Shown one piece after another: positions 7,684 to 14,398 of a DNA stretch of 14,414 bases (positions within the stretch are counted from its first letter, which is position 1; every line of letters begins with the position of its first letter). The DNA lies in the NCBI GenBank assembly GCA_023411645.1, contig JAEYON010000009.1, positions 1-14,414 of the forward strand. Direction: 5' to 3'. This DNA is from Bacillota bacterium (GTDB lineage Bacteria > Bacillota > Clostridia > Acetivibrionales > DTU013). The position numbers and the translations under genes were made by a program. A model generated the notes under the pieces. That model worked only from the letters and a program-made list of their open reading frames with translations, had not been told where the DNA came from and searched no databases.

Positions 7684-7770
7684 AACAAACCTTTCCAGTT
7701 GTCAAGACATTGATCTTGCGTCACTCTACATATTATGATGTCAGAATTTCTTATAGTACATGTGTGGTAA

Positions 7771-8961
7771 TTACTCGGTAACAATCATAGTTTCGGTATC
7801 ATTGATAGCTTTTTCAATCATTTCCTCAATTTGGAGTGCCTCTTCACTTTTTTCCACCTCCGCAAGGGTAGGTCGCGTTTTTGGATGTTTCGCCACAAAT
7901 ACAGTACAACAATCCTCATAAGGTAATATGGATGTCTCGAAAGTCTCGATTTTTCTGGCGATTTCGATTACTTCATTCTTATCCATACCTATTAACGGTC
8001 TGAAAACCGGCAGCTTTACAACCGAGTTCGTTACAGCCAGCGCATGGAGCGTCTGTGAAGCAACCTGACCAAGGCTTTCTCCAGTGATGAGTGCAAGTGC
8101 TCCATTTCGGACTGCGATCCTCTCAGAAATCTTCATCATTACCCTGCGCATAATGACGGTAAGCAGCTCTTGCGGGCATTTATCATTGATTTCAAGCTGT
8201 ATTTCAGTAAAGGGTACAATGTGAAGCTTTATACGATAGCAGTATTTAGCGAGTATCTTTGCAAGCTCAATCACCTTATCCTTTGCACGTTCGCTGGTGT
8301 ATGGATAACTATAAAAATGGACGGCTTCAAGCTCCATTCCCCGTTTAGCCATCATCCAGCCGGCCACAGGGCTGTCAATACCGCCGGAAAGCAGTAATGC
8401 AGCTTTGCCGTTGGTACCGATGGGCAAGCCTCCATTGGAGGGAATAATATCACAATAAATGTAGGTACTCTCCCTCACCTCGACATAGAGAATGAAATCA
8501 GGGTCATGTACGTCCACCTGCAGTACCGGGATGTTATCAAGCAGAAATTCCCCAAGCTCCGCGCAGATTTGCGGAGATTGCATGGGAAAATGCTTATCCC
8601 CTCTTTTGGCCTCGACCTTGAAGCTAATCGAACCGCCGGTCTTGTGCTGCATTCCTGCAACTCGCTTTTCAACCATTTCGAGAGCTGTTCTTTTTATTTC
8701 ATCAAAATCCGAAGTAATTTTCTGAACGATGCTTACGGATACAATCCCAAACACCTTCACCAGTCTTTGAACTGCTTCGTCAAAGTCAAAGCTTTCCTCA
8801 CAAGGTTCTATGTAAATTCTGGCCTGAGAGCGCTTTACTTCGATTTTTCCGGAGCCGTACAGGGATTTTTTAATATTAGCCATTAGCTTATCTTCAAATA
8901 CAGGCCGGTTCAACCCTTTCAAAATTATTTCTCCATACCTTACAAGAATGACTTTTTTCAT
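7771..8961 (-). CDS. thiI: tRNA 4-thiouridine synthase ThiI, without rhodanese domain
   Basis: A 396-residue enzyme that adenylates U8 of tRNA and installs sulfur to give 4-thiouridine; it may also serve thiamine thiazole synthesis. Order of parts: N-terminal ferredoxin-like region, THUMP domain (about 60-165), and a PP-loop pyrophosphatase domain with SGGIDSPVAG at 192-201, GESLGQVASQT near 293-303 and a C-C pair in YEDCCTVF near 351. E. coli ThiI is about 480 residues because of a C-terminal rhodanese; that domain is absent here, as in Bacillus. Its start codon overlaps the stop of the upstream cysteine desulfurase (ATGA, 8958-8961), and its AGGAGG (8967-8972) lies inside that gene, so the two are translationally coupled. 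This matches the known dedicated desulfurase-ThiI arrangement (NifZ-ThiI of B. subtilis). Confidence 0.96.
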   Translation of the reverse strand: MKKVILVRYGEIILKGLNRPVFEDKLMANIKKSLYGSGKIEVKRSQARIYIEPCEESFDFDEAVQRLVKVFGIVSVSIVQKITSDFDEIKRTALEMVEKRVAGMQHKTGGSISFKVEAKRGDKHFPMQSPQICAELGEFLLDNIPVLQVDVHDPDFILYVEVRESTYIYCDIIPSNGGLPIGTNGKAALLLSGGIDSPVAGWMMAKRGMELEAVHFYSYPYTSERAKDKVIELAKILAKYCYRIKLHIVPFTEIQLEINDKCPQELLTVIMRRVMMKISERIAVRNGALALITGESLGQVASQTLHALAVTNSVVKLPVFRPLIGMDKNEVIEIARKIETFETSILPYEDCCTVFVAKHPKTRPTLAEVEKSEEALQIEEMIEKAINDTETMIVTE

Positions 8962-10133
8962 AAATTCCTCCTAGGTTTATGTCTTCTATTGATATCGATT
9001 ATTGGAATGATTACTTTGATTGCTTCAATGGTCGTTCTGACCTGATCCTGTGTGTTAAAACCGGAAAAGCTGAACCGGATTGCTCCGTCGATTAAATGAA
9101 CCGGAACCTTCATAGCGGTAAGCACATGGCTTCTAGTGTTTTTGTGGGAGGAACATGCGGAACCGGTAGAGACGAATATTCCCTTTTGCTCCAAATGATG
9201 AAGCAGCACTTCCGCGCGAACATTATCAAAAGCAATGTTCAGAATATAAGGGGAGCCATCCTTTGGCGACAGAACCCTGTGATTAACTTCTGTTGCTGCA
9301 AGCAGTTCAACAAAACTCTCTTTCAACATAGCAGCAATTTCATTATTCTCTCTCAATTTTTCGAATGTAAGAGCGGAAGCAAGGCCAAACCCCACTATTC
9401 CCGGTACGTTTTCAGTTCCTGACCTCATGAGTGTTTCCTGTCCCCCGCCGTAAAACAACGGATTTATTTTTACCTTTTTCGAAACATACAATGCGCCGAT
9501 TCCCTTTGGCCCGTGTATTTTATGAGAACTGACAGACATGAGTCCAATTCCAAGTTTTTCCGGCATAATTGCTATTTTGCCGTATGCCTGTACAGCATCC
9601 ACATGAATAACGGTGTGAGGATTTATCGCATCTCTGACCGCGGCAATCTGTTCCATTCTCTGGATCGTGCCTGTTTCGTTATTTACATATATCACGCTGA
9701 TCAGAGCAGTTTCCGGCGTAATAATTTTCTTCAGTTGTTCAATATCCATCATTCCATACTCGTCAACGCCAATGTAATCGACCATGTATCCCTGCTTTTC
9801 AAGAAAATGATAAACCTCATGTACGGATGGGTGCTCGATCTGTGTTGTAATGATGTGCTTTCCCTTTCTGGGATTTGCATCGAGGAAGCCTCTGATTGCC
9901 AGATTGTTTGATTCCGTCCCTCCTGAGGTAAAATATATCTCTTTGCTCAGAACGCCTAATGATTCAGCGATTATTTCTCTTGCTGAACGAACAGCCTTTT
10001 CTGCCTCAATTCCTTTTGTATGGAGCGAAGATGGGTTGCCGTATATGTTTTTAGCAGTATCGCCCACAAGCTCTGTCACTTCATCATACTGTCTTGTGGT
10101 TGCACTGTTGTCAAAATAAATATCCGAATACAT
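8958..10133 (-). CDS. cysteine desulfurase (NifS/IscS-like), partner of ThiI
   Basis: A 391-residue PLP enzyme that strips sulfur from cysteine to give alanine and an enzyme persulfide. Visible: YLDN-type start (YFDNSATT, 6-13), TSGGTESNN (69-77), His101 (EHPSV), Asp179/Gln182 (HVDAVQAYG), the PLP lysine Lys205 in SSHKIHGPKG, and the persulfide Cys327 in STGSACSSHK. It is a class I desulfurase. The 4-bp overlap with thiI suggests it is a ThiI-dedicated sulfur donor, like NifZ in B. subtilis, rather than a general Fe-S assembly enzyme; no iscU or sufU gene is in the window. The start is ATG at 10133 with GAGG at 10141-10144, seven bases upstream. That site lies in one arm of a 29-bp near-palindrome. 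The promoter is the extended -10 at 10172-10180. Confidence 0.95.
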   Translation of the reverse strand: MYSDIYFDNSATTRQYDEVTELVGDTAKNIYGNPSSLHTKGIEAEKAVRSAREIIAESLGVLSKEIYFTSGGTESNNLAIRGFLDANPRKGKHIITTQIEHPSVHEVYHFLEKQGYMVDYIGVDEYGMMDIEQLKKIITPETALISVIYVNNETGTIQRMEQIAAVRDAINPHTVIHVDAVQAYGKIAIMPEKLGIGLMSVSSHKIHGPKGIGALYVSKKVKINPLFYGGGQETLMRSGTENVPGIVGFGLASALTFEKLRENNEIAAMLKESFVELLAATEVNHRVLSPKDGSPYILNIAFDNVRAEVLLHHLEQKGIFVSTGSACSSHKNTRSHVLTAMKVPVHLIDGAIRFSFSGFNTQDQVRTTIEAIKVIIPIIDINRRHKPRRNL

Positions 10134-10140
10134 TACCGAA

Positions 10141-10169
10141 CCTCATTTTAAAAAATTTTTGCAATGAGG
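10141..10169. promoter_or_regulatory. 29-bp near-palindrome over the desulfurase leader and ribosome binding site
   Basis: The arms CCTCATT (10141-10147) and AATGAGG (10163-10169) are perfect inverted repeats. The AT-rich middle is also nearly symmetric, so only two base pairs and the centre break symmetry. In the leftward transcript the downstream arm is AAUGAGG, which contains the ribosome binding site of the desulfurase gene. The other arm begins two bases past the -10 hexamer, so it straddles the likely transcription start. This fits a repressor operator better than a leader hairpin, unless transcription starts further upstream than expected. Confidence 0.55.
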
Positions 10170-10171
10170 CT

Positions 10172-10180
10172 ATTATACCA
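10172..10180 (-). promoter_or_regulatory. extended -10 promoter of the desulfurase-thiI operon
   Basis: Reading leftward, TGGTATAAT gives a perfect TATAAT hexamer (10172-10177) plus the upstream TG of an extended -10 element. No good -35 is found at 16-18 bases (the best nearby match, CTGCAA, is 19 bases away), which is usual for extended -10 promoters. The start would be near 10165, about 32 bases before the ATG at 10133. Confidence 0.65.
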
Positions 10181-10297
10181 CAATGTGCCATAAATATTGC
10201 AGTGATTCCTATCAATATGGTAAACTTGTGGTAACTAATGTTGATTTATAAGAAATAATGTAAGATATTCTGTCTGAAAGGAAAAAAGAATACAAAG
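10181..10297. promoter_or_regulatory. upstream region of the SLH-GH18 gene
   Basis: This stretch must hold the rightward promoter, but no pair of hexamers is convincing. Candidates are TTGATT (10241-10246) with GATATT (10264-10269) at a 17-base spacing, and TTGTGG (10226-10231) with TATAAG (10247-10252) at a short 15-base spacing. Two TGGTAA direct repeats (10218-10223 and 10229-10234) begin 11 bases apart, about one helical turn, and could be a binding site. The ribosome binding site is weak: AAAGGA at 10277-10282, 15 bases before the ATG. A promoter for an alternative sigma factor is possible but I cannot show it. Confidence 0.3.
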
Positions 10298-12088
10298 ATG
10301 TTAATATTAAAGAAAAACCTGAATTTGATCATATGCTTTATGCTAATATCAATAGTAATTTCTATATCTGCACTATCCTATTCAACCTATACCTCAGGAG
10401 CTAATATGCCCGAAGATCCAACAATTCCATTTTCAGATGTTCCGGAAAGCAGTTACGCTTATGACGCGATTCACGAGCTTCGGAAATTGGGTATAACAAA
10501 CGGCGTCGGCGGCAATAGGTATGGCTATGGACAGACCCTGACCAGAGGTGAGTTTGTTACTTTTCTTGTGAAGCTGATGGGTTGGGAACAGGTTATTCCT
10601 GCGTCTGGCTCATTCGAAGACAATTTGAATGCGAAAAAATTCTACTATTCCCCGATCGAAACAGCTCTGCACAATGGAATCATCTCTGCGGAGGAAACGA
10701 CATTCAGACCTAATGACAACATTACAAGAGAGGAAGCTGCTGTAATGATTGTCTATTCACTTGGATACGGAACTCTTGCGGAAAAGCTTGGTTATCTTGA
10801 CAAGCCGTTTCAGGATGTTACAAATCATGTCGGCGCAATCTCAATTGCCAGAGATTTTGGTATTGTCAGCGTTGATACCAACTTCAATCCTTCCGGAAAT
10901 ATACTCAGAGAGCAGGCTGCCGCTATGTTAATTCGCATGCGCAGCGCAATGGAAAGGCCCTTGAAGGAGCTGAATGCATTTTATGCCATCAAATCAGCCT
11001 CCCAGATGGATAAGATAGTAGATCTCACTTCTGTTTGCTTCGGCTGGAGCAAAGTGAGCTTTGATCCGGATAAGGGTGAGCTTATAGTAAATACAGAAAA
11101 AAATACATATGGCAATAATGATTTCAGCCTTCCCGACGGCTTTACCTCCCCCCTTTCCACTGCAAGAAAATCCGATGTACCTGCATTGCTGATGATCTAT
11201 TCGTCCCAGGATGACAAAATGCAGGAACCTGTATCAGGTCAGAAGATAGGCATACCTGAATATCTGCTGACTAAACCGGAAGTATACCAAAAGCTGATCA
11301 GCGACATAATAGCTTGTGTGAAGGGCATTACCAAAGACGCTGAAACCGCAGTATTTGACGGAGTAGTCATTGATTTTGAAAATCTTAGAGGCGAGAAGTT
11401 AAGACAAGGATTTAACGAATTTTTAAAGGAGTTGGATACAGCCCTGGAGGCAGAAGGTAAAAAATTATTTGTTGCCGTTCATTCTCTTTATCATCCGAAA
11501 AGGAGTTCCGCGAGCATCGACGGCTATGACTATAAAACGATTGGTTCAATTGCCGACAAGGTGATATTGATGGCGCATGACTATAATGCAACAAGCTTAT
11601 CCAAAGCTGAAATGGCTGCCGGTGTTACAATGACTCCCCTCACTCCCATAGAGGATGTTTATTATGCACTGGAGGCCATAACTGACACTAATACAGGTAT
11701 CCAGGATAAAAGCAAGATCATGCTGCAGATTTCATTTGATTGGGTTGTATGGAAGAAGAAGGACGGTAAAACCATAAATTCAGTCCCGGCCAGGTTTAAT
11801 CTGGAAAATTTTATTAAACTATTGCAAACCAATCAGAATATTCAATACAATTATTCTGAAATAAATGAGAATCCTTATATTAAGTATATTGAAGCAGATA
11901 CAGGGAATGAAAACACAGTATGGTATGAGAATACACGCAGCGTCATGGAGAAGGTCAGGCTTGCCAGACTCTTTGGTCTTCAGGGCATTTCATTATGGAG
12001 ACTCGGACAGATTCCGGATATGCCGTCCGAAGCCGGGTATAACTATGAAATGGACGTGTGGCAGAACCTGCTGAGTGAAATGGAGTAA
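10298..12088 (+). CDS. secreted SLH-domain protein with GH18-like glycosidase domain
   Basis: A 596-residue surface protein. Residues 1-26 are a signal peptide (KK, then a long hydrophobic run). Three S-layer homology domains follow, at about 44-95, 104-157 and 169-213, each with the typical second-half motif: LTRGEF (81-86), ITREEA (142-147), LREQAA (203-208). SLH domains anchor proteins to secondary cell-wall polymers. Residues about 226-590 form a GH18-like TIM barrel: FDGVVIDFEN places the catalytic glutamate at Glu361, as in the spore/cell-wall group (YaaH/SleL, YdhD) that lacks the third Asp of chitinase DxxDxDxE. KVILMAHDYN and the late GISLWRLG are further barrel-strand motifs. The likely substrate is GlcNAc-containing cell-wall glycan; chitin is less likely. 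The next gene starts within or just after its end, so the two are probably cotranscribed. Confidence 0.9.
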   Translation: MLILKKNLNLIICFMLISIVISISALSYSTYTSGANMPEDPTIPFSDVPESSYAYDAIHELRKLGITNGVGGNRYGYGQTLTRGEFVTFLVKLMGWEQVIPASGSFEDNLNAKKFYYSPIETALHNGIISAEETTFRPNDNITREEAAVMIVYSLGYGTLAEKLGYLDKPFQDVTNHVGAISIARDFGIVSVDTNFNPSGNILREQAAAMLIRMRSAMERPLKELNAFYAIKSASQMDKIVDLTSVCFGWSKVSFDPDKGELIVNTEKNTYGNNDFSLPDGFTSPLSTARKSDVPALLMIYSSQDDKMQEPVSGQKIGIPEYLLTKPEVYQKLISDIIACVKGITKDAETAVFDGVVIDFENLRGEKLRQGFNEFLKELDTALEAEGKKLFVAVHSLYHPKRSSASIDGYDYKTIGSIADKVILMAHDYNATSLSKAEMAAGVTMTPLTPIEDVYYALEAITDTNTGIQDKSKIMLQISFDWVVWKKKDGKTINSVPARFNLENFIKLLQTNQNIQYNYSEINENPYIKYIEADTGNENTVWYENTRSVMEKVRLARLFGLQGISLWRLGQIPDMPSEAGYNYEMDVWQNLLSEME

Positions 12089-12113
12089 GGCGGAATTGAA
12101 TATAATAAGCAGT

Positions 12114-14012
12114 ATGAATTTAAACATATTAAACGGAATGAAGTGGCTAAACCGTAAATTAAGAAAAAGCAGGTATGCCTGTGCGGTAATAGCATTAATG
12201 GCCGGTATTGCCTACTGCAACAGCTTTACTGTTCCCTTTTTGCTGGATGACTTCGGTTCTATCTCCAACAACTATGCTATACACAAGTTGTTTGATTTCC
12301 CCGCACTTTGGGAGTTCTATGCTAATAGAATTGTCCTCTATTTCACGCTCTCGATTAATTATTTTATTCATGATAATGGAGTGGAAGGATACCATATCAC
12401 TAATTTATTGATACACATTTTAAACGGTATAATTTTTTACCTGATCTTAAAAAAGATCTTTTCACTGACCTATTTCAGGGGCAAGCCGGTGCTTCGATAC
12501 CGCAATGTGATTTCTGTTCTTGCTGCCGTTCTTTTTGTATGCCACCCTCTTCAGGTGAATGCCGTCACATATATTGTTCAGCGGACCGCATCCCTGGCCG
12601 CCACCTTCTATTTACTTGCCATCTTCTTTTTCCTTAGCTACAGAATACGCGATAAATGGTATCAACTGCTTCTGACCGTTCTATTCACTGTAATTGCGAT
12701 GTTTACAAAGGAAAATACGATCACTATTCCGTTTACCCTTCTGCTTCTGGAAATCATGTTTTTCTTGAAGGACGGTAAAACCGGGTGGATAAAAAGGATA
12801 TTGATTTTTCTGCTCCTCTTTTCCACAGTTCCAATCATCCCCGGGACAAATCTACTCTTAAAAGGATACAGCCAGAGTGACCCTGACGTTGCCTTCAAAG
12901 CAAGCACATCAATGGATCGGTTCCAATATTTTTATACACAGCTTAATGTTATCCTGTTATATATCAGGCTTTGCTTCATACCGATAGGTCAGAATTTTGA
13001 TTACAGCAATGATTATCCGCTTTCACCAACCATCTGGGATAATTACTCTTACATCTCGTTTGGCATTTTACTTTTAATCGGCCTTTTTACGATTTTTACC
13101 TGGAAGAGAAACCGGCTGGTTTCTCTTGGAATCCTCTGGTTTTTTATAGCTCTTTCAGTGGAATCCAGCTTTATCTCCATAAAGGATGTATATTTCGAAC
13201 ACAGGCTTTATTTACCGCTGGCTGGGTTTATTATCTTCCTGATCGGCATTTTTTCATACGAACGGAAAAAGAAAAGCGCAGATGAGAAATGCAAAAGCGC
13301 AACACAGGAGAAGATTAGTTCAATACAGGAAAACAATAGTTCAATATTGGAGAACAATAGTTCAACACAAAAAAAACGTTTCCTTTTTAAAACACCTGTA
13401 ATCGTTACAGCAGTTGCAGCTCTAATTCTCATCCCTATCTATACTGGCCTTACAATCTATCGGAATTATATTTACTCCGACAGCATCCGTCTTTGGAGCG
13501 ATGTGGTCGGAAAGGCGCCTAAAAGCGACCGGGCTCATAATTCGCTGGCTACCGGATATTTAAACGGTTATGATGAAGAAAAAAAGAATACTGAGTATCT
13601 GGATCTGGCGGAAATTGAGTTTAAAAAGGCAATTGAACTCAACAGCCGAAACGCCACGGCTTACACAAACCTTTCAAAAGTGTACTTATTGCAGGAGGAA
13701 TACCAGAAATGTATTACTGAAGCCAGGCGAGCGCTGAACATTTCAAAATCTGAGTATGCACAATTCAATCTGGGTTCTGCTTATAAGAAGCTGGGTAAAA
13801 CTGAGGAGGCGCTAGAGGCATTTCTCAAGGGTTATGAATACAATGATAAGATGGGCTTTATTCTAAAGGCAATTGGTGATACTTATTATGAAACTGCGGA
13901 TTACAAGAACGCTCTGAGGTACTACGAAGAGTATCTGGAGGTTAATAAGCGATATAAAAACACTGAGATCAAAGAAAGACTTGAGGAAATACGGAAAATA
14001 CTTTCAGAGTAA
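12114..14012 (+). CDS. polytopic membrane protein with C-terminal TPRs, TMTC-like GT-C glycosyltransferase candidate
   Basis: A 632-residue protein with about ten or more membrane spans in the first 450 residues and at least three, probably four, TPRs at the C-terminus (about 470-625). After span 1 comes LLDDFGSI (acidic pair near 44-45), then HITNLLIHILNGI, HPLQVNAVTYIVQR, KENTITIP and EHRLYLPLAG, in the order seen in TMTC/DUF1736 O-mannosyltransferase-like proteins, which use lipid-linked sugars on the outer face. Sugar and acceptor are unknown. The start is uncertain: GTG at 12075 (overlapping the previous gene by 14 bases, no ribosome binding site), TTG at 12096 (AAGGCGG at 12087-12093, very close) and ATG at 12114 (no good site) are all possible; I give the ATG. 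A 21-bp repeat codes five heptads before the last span. It sits directly behind the SLH-GH18 gene, so a role in glycosylating surface proteins is plausible but inferred. Confidence 0.8.
   Translation: MNLNILNGMKWLNRKLRKSRYACAVIALMAGIAYCNSFTVPFLLDDFGSISNNYAIHKLFDFPALWEFYANRIVLYFTLSINYFIHDNGVEGYHITNLLIHILNGIIFYLILKKIFSLTYFRGKPVLRYRNVISVLAAVLFVCHPLQVNAVTYIVQRTASLAATFYLLAIFFFLSYRIRDKWYQLLLTVLFTVIAMFTKENTITIPFTLLLLEIMFFLKDGKTGWIKRILIFLLLFSTVPIIPGTNLLLKGYSQSDPDVAFKASTSMDRFQYFYTQLNVILLYIRLCFIPIGQNFDYSNDYPLSPTIWDNYSYISFGILLLIGLFTIFTWKRNRLVSLGILWFFIALSVESSFISIKDVYFEHRLYLPLAGFIIFLIGIFSYERKKKSADEKCKSATQEKISSIQENNSSILENNSSTQKKRFLFKTPVIVTAVAALILIPIYTGLTIYRNYIYSDSIRLWSDVVGKAPKSDRAHNSLATGYLNGYDEEKKNTEYLDLAEIEFKKAIELNSRNATAYTNLSKVYLLQEEYQKCITEARRALNISKSEYAQFNLGSAYKKLGKTEEALEAFLKGYEYNDKMGFILKAIGDTYYETADYKNALRYYEEYLEVNKRYKNTEIKERLEEIRKILSE
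13275..13379 (+). repeat. five in-frame 21-bp units coding degenerate heptads
   Basis: Five consecutive 21-base units lie in the loop before the last membrane span of the TPR protein. They encode SADEKCK, SATQEKI, SSIQENN, SSILENN and SSTQKKR. Units 3 and 4 (13317-13337, 13338-13358) are nearly identical at the DNA level, and the outer units are more diverged, as expected of an old tandem duplication with recent central copies. Because the unit is seven codons long, copy-number change keeps the frame. Confidence 0.75.
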
Positions 14013-14014
14013 AA

Positions 14015-14036
14015 TGCTGTAATCATACAGGCATCT
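14015..14036. terminator. weak candidate bidirectional terminator between convergent genes
   Basis: CTGTA (14017-14021) and TACAG (14026-14030) form a 5-bp stem with a 4-base loop, extended by a TG/CA pair beyond a single bulge. It is flanked by AAAA on the left and TCTTT on the right, so both strands get a short U-rich tail. The stem is short and overlaps the LysM gene's stop codon. It is the only candidate in the 10-base gap between the convergent genes. Confidence 0.3.
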
Positions 14037-14307
14037 TTAAAACATCTCCTTCATAAATCAGGCTGTCGGTCAGATTATTGATTTTTTCCACTTCCCTTAT
14101 ATACTGACGCAGGTCGCCTGAGGTTTTATATTCTCTGGCAAGGTCCCAAAGCGTATCGCCTGTTTCAACGACTACTGATATGTACCTATCGTCCGTATCG
14201 GCGCCCTGCACACCGGCAGCCAGTGCGGAAGATGAAACAGTTATAATAACAATTATCATAAATAAATAAAAACGTCTCTTGTTTTTCAGGGCATATCTTC
14301 TATTCAT
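14023..14307 (-). CDS. yneA: YneA-like SOS-induced division inhibitor (TM + LysM)
   Basis: A 94-residue protein: basic N-terminus, one membrane span or signal at about 13-31, then a single LysM domain (about 42-93; VVETGDTLWDLAREY ... INNL ... IYEGDVLKMP). This is the size and layout of Bacillus YneA (about 105 residues), a short-lived SOS-induced protein that delays division by acting at the cell wall. The start is ATG at 14307, with GGAGG at 14316-14320 eight bases upstream; the in-frame ATG at 14322 and TTG at 14325 lie at or before that site. Three LexA-type boxes and a consensus promoter lie upstream, which strongly supports the YneA assignment over a generic LysM protein. Its 3' end nearly meets that of the TPR protein gene, 10 bases apart. 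Confidence 0.85.
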   Translation of the reverse strand: MNRRYALKNKRRFYLFMIIVIITVSSSALAAGVQGADTDDRYISVVVETGDTLWDLAREYKTSGDLRQYIREVEKINNLTDSLIYEGDVLKMPV

Positions 14308-14325
14308 ATTATCGACCTCCATCAA

Positions 14326-14339
14326 AGAACATCTGTTCT
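14326..14339. promoter_or_regulatory. LexA box 1, at the transcription start of the LysM gene
   Basis: AGAACATCTGTTCT is a perfect 14-bp palindrome that keeps the GAAC-N4-GTTC core of the Gram-positive SOS box CGAACRNRYGTTYG. It differs from the consensus at both outer bases and one inner base. It would cover roughly +1 to +14 of the leftward transcript. Confidence 0.7.
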
Positions 14340-14345
14340 GTATTT

Positions 14346-14375
14346 ATTATACACGAACGAATGTTCTGGTGTCAA
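14346..14375 (-). promoter_or_regulatory. consensus SigA promoter of the yneA-like gene
   Basis: Reading leftward: perfect TTGACA (14370-14375), an 18-base spacer, perfect TATAAT (14346-14351). The start is predicted near 14339, about 32 bases before the ATG at 14307. Such a strong promoter needs tight repression, which the LexA box in the spacer would provide. Confidence 0.88.
14354..14367. promoter_or_regulatory. LexA box 2, in the -35/-10 spacer
   Basis: CGAACGAATGTTCT matches CGAACRNRYGTTYG at 13 of 14 positions; only the last base differs. It sits entirely between the -35 and -10 hexamers of the yneA-like promoter, so a bound repressor would directly block RNA polymerase. Confidence 0.88.
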
Positions 14376-14384
14376 TATTAATTT

Positions 14385-14398
14385 CGAACATTTGTTTG
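14385..14398. promoter_or_regulatory. LexA box 3, shared with a rightward promoter
   Basis: CGAACATTTGTTTG matches the SOS consensus at 13 of 14 positions. It lies upstream of the yneA-like -35 and overlaps a rightward TTGACT -35 hexamer at 14396-14401, whose -10 would fall at or just beyond the window end. This is the expected place for the operator of a divergent, autoregulated lexA. Confidence 0.82.

Noticed and set aside
7703..7718. Hairpin CAAGA-N6-TCTTG between thiI and the VanW gene
   Set aside because: A 5-bp stem without a T-run; too weak to call a terminator.
9513..9911. Rightward 132-codon open frame opposite the cysteine desulfurase
   Set aside because: Antisense shadow of a conserved gene; Cys/His/Tyr-rich composition typical of reverse-complement reading.
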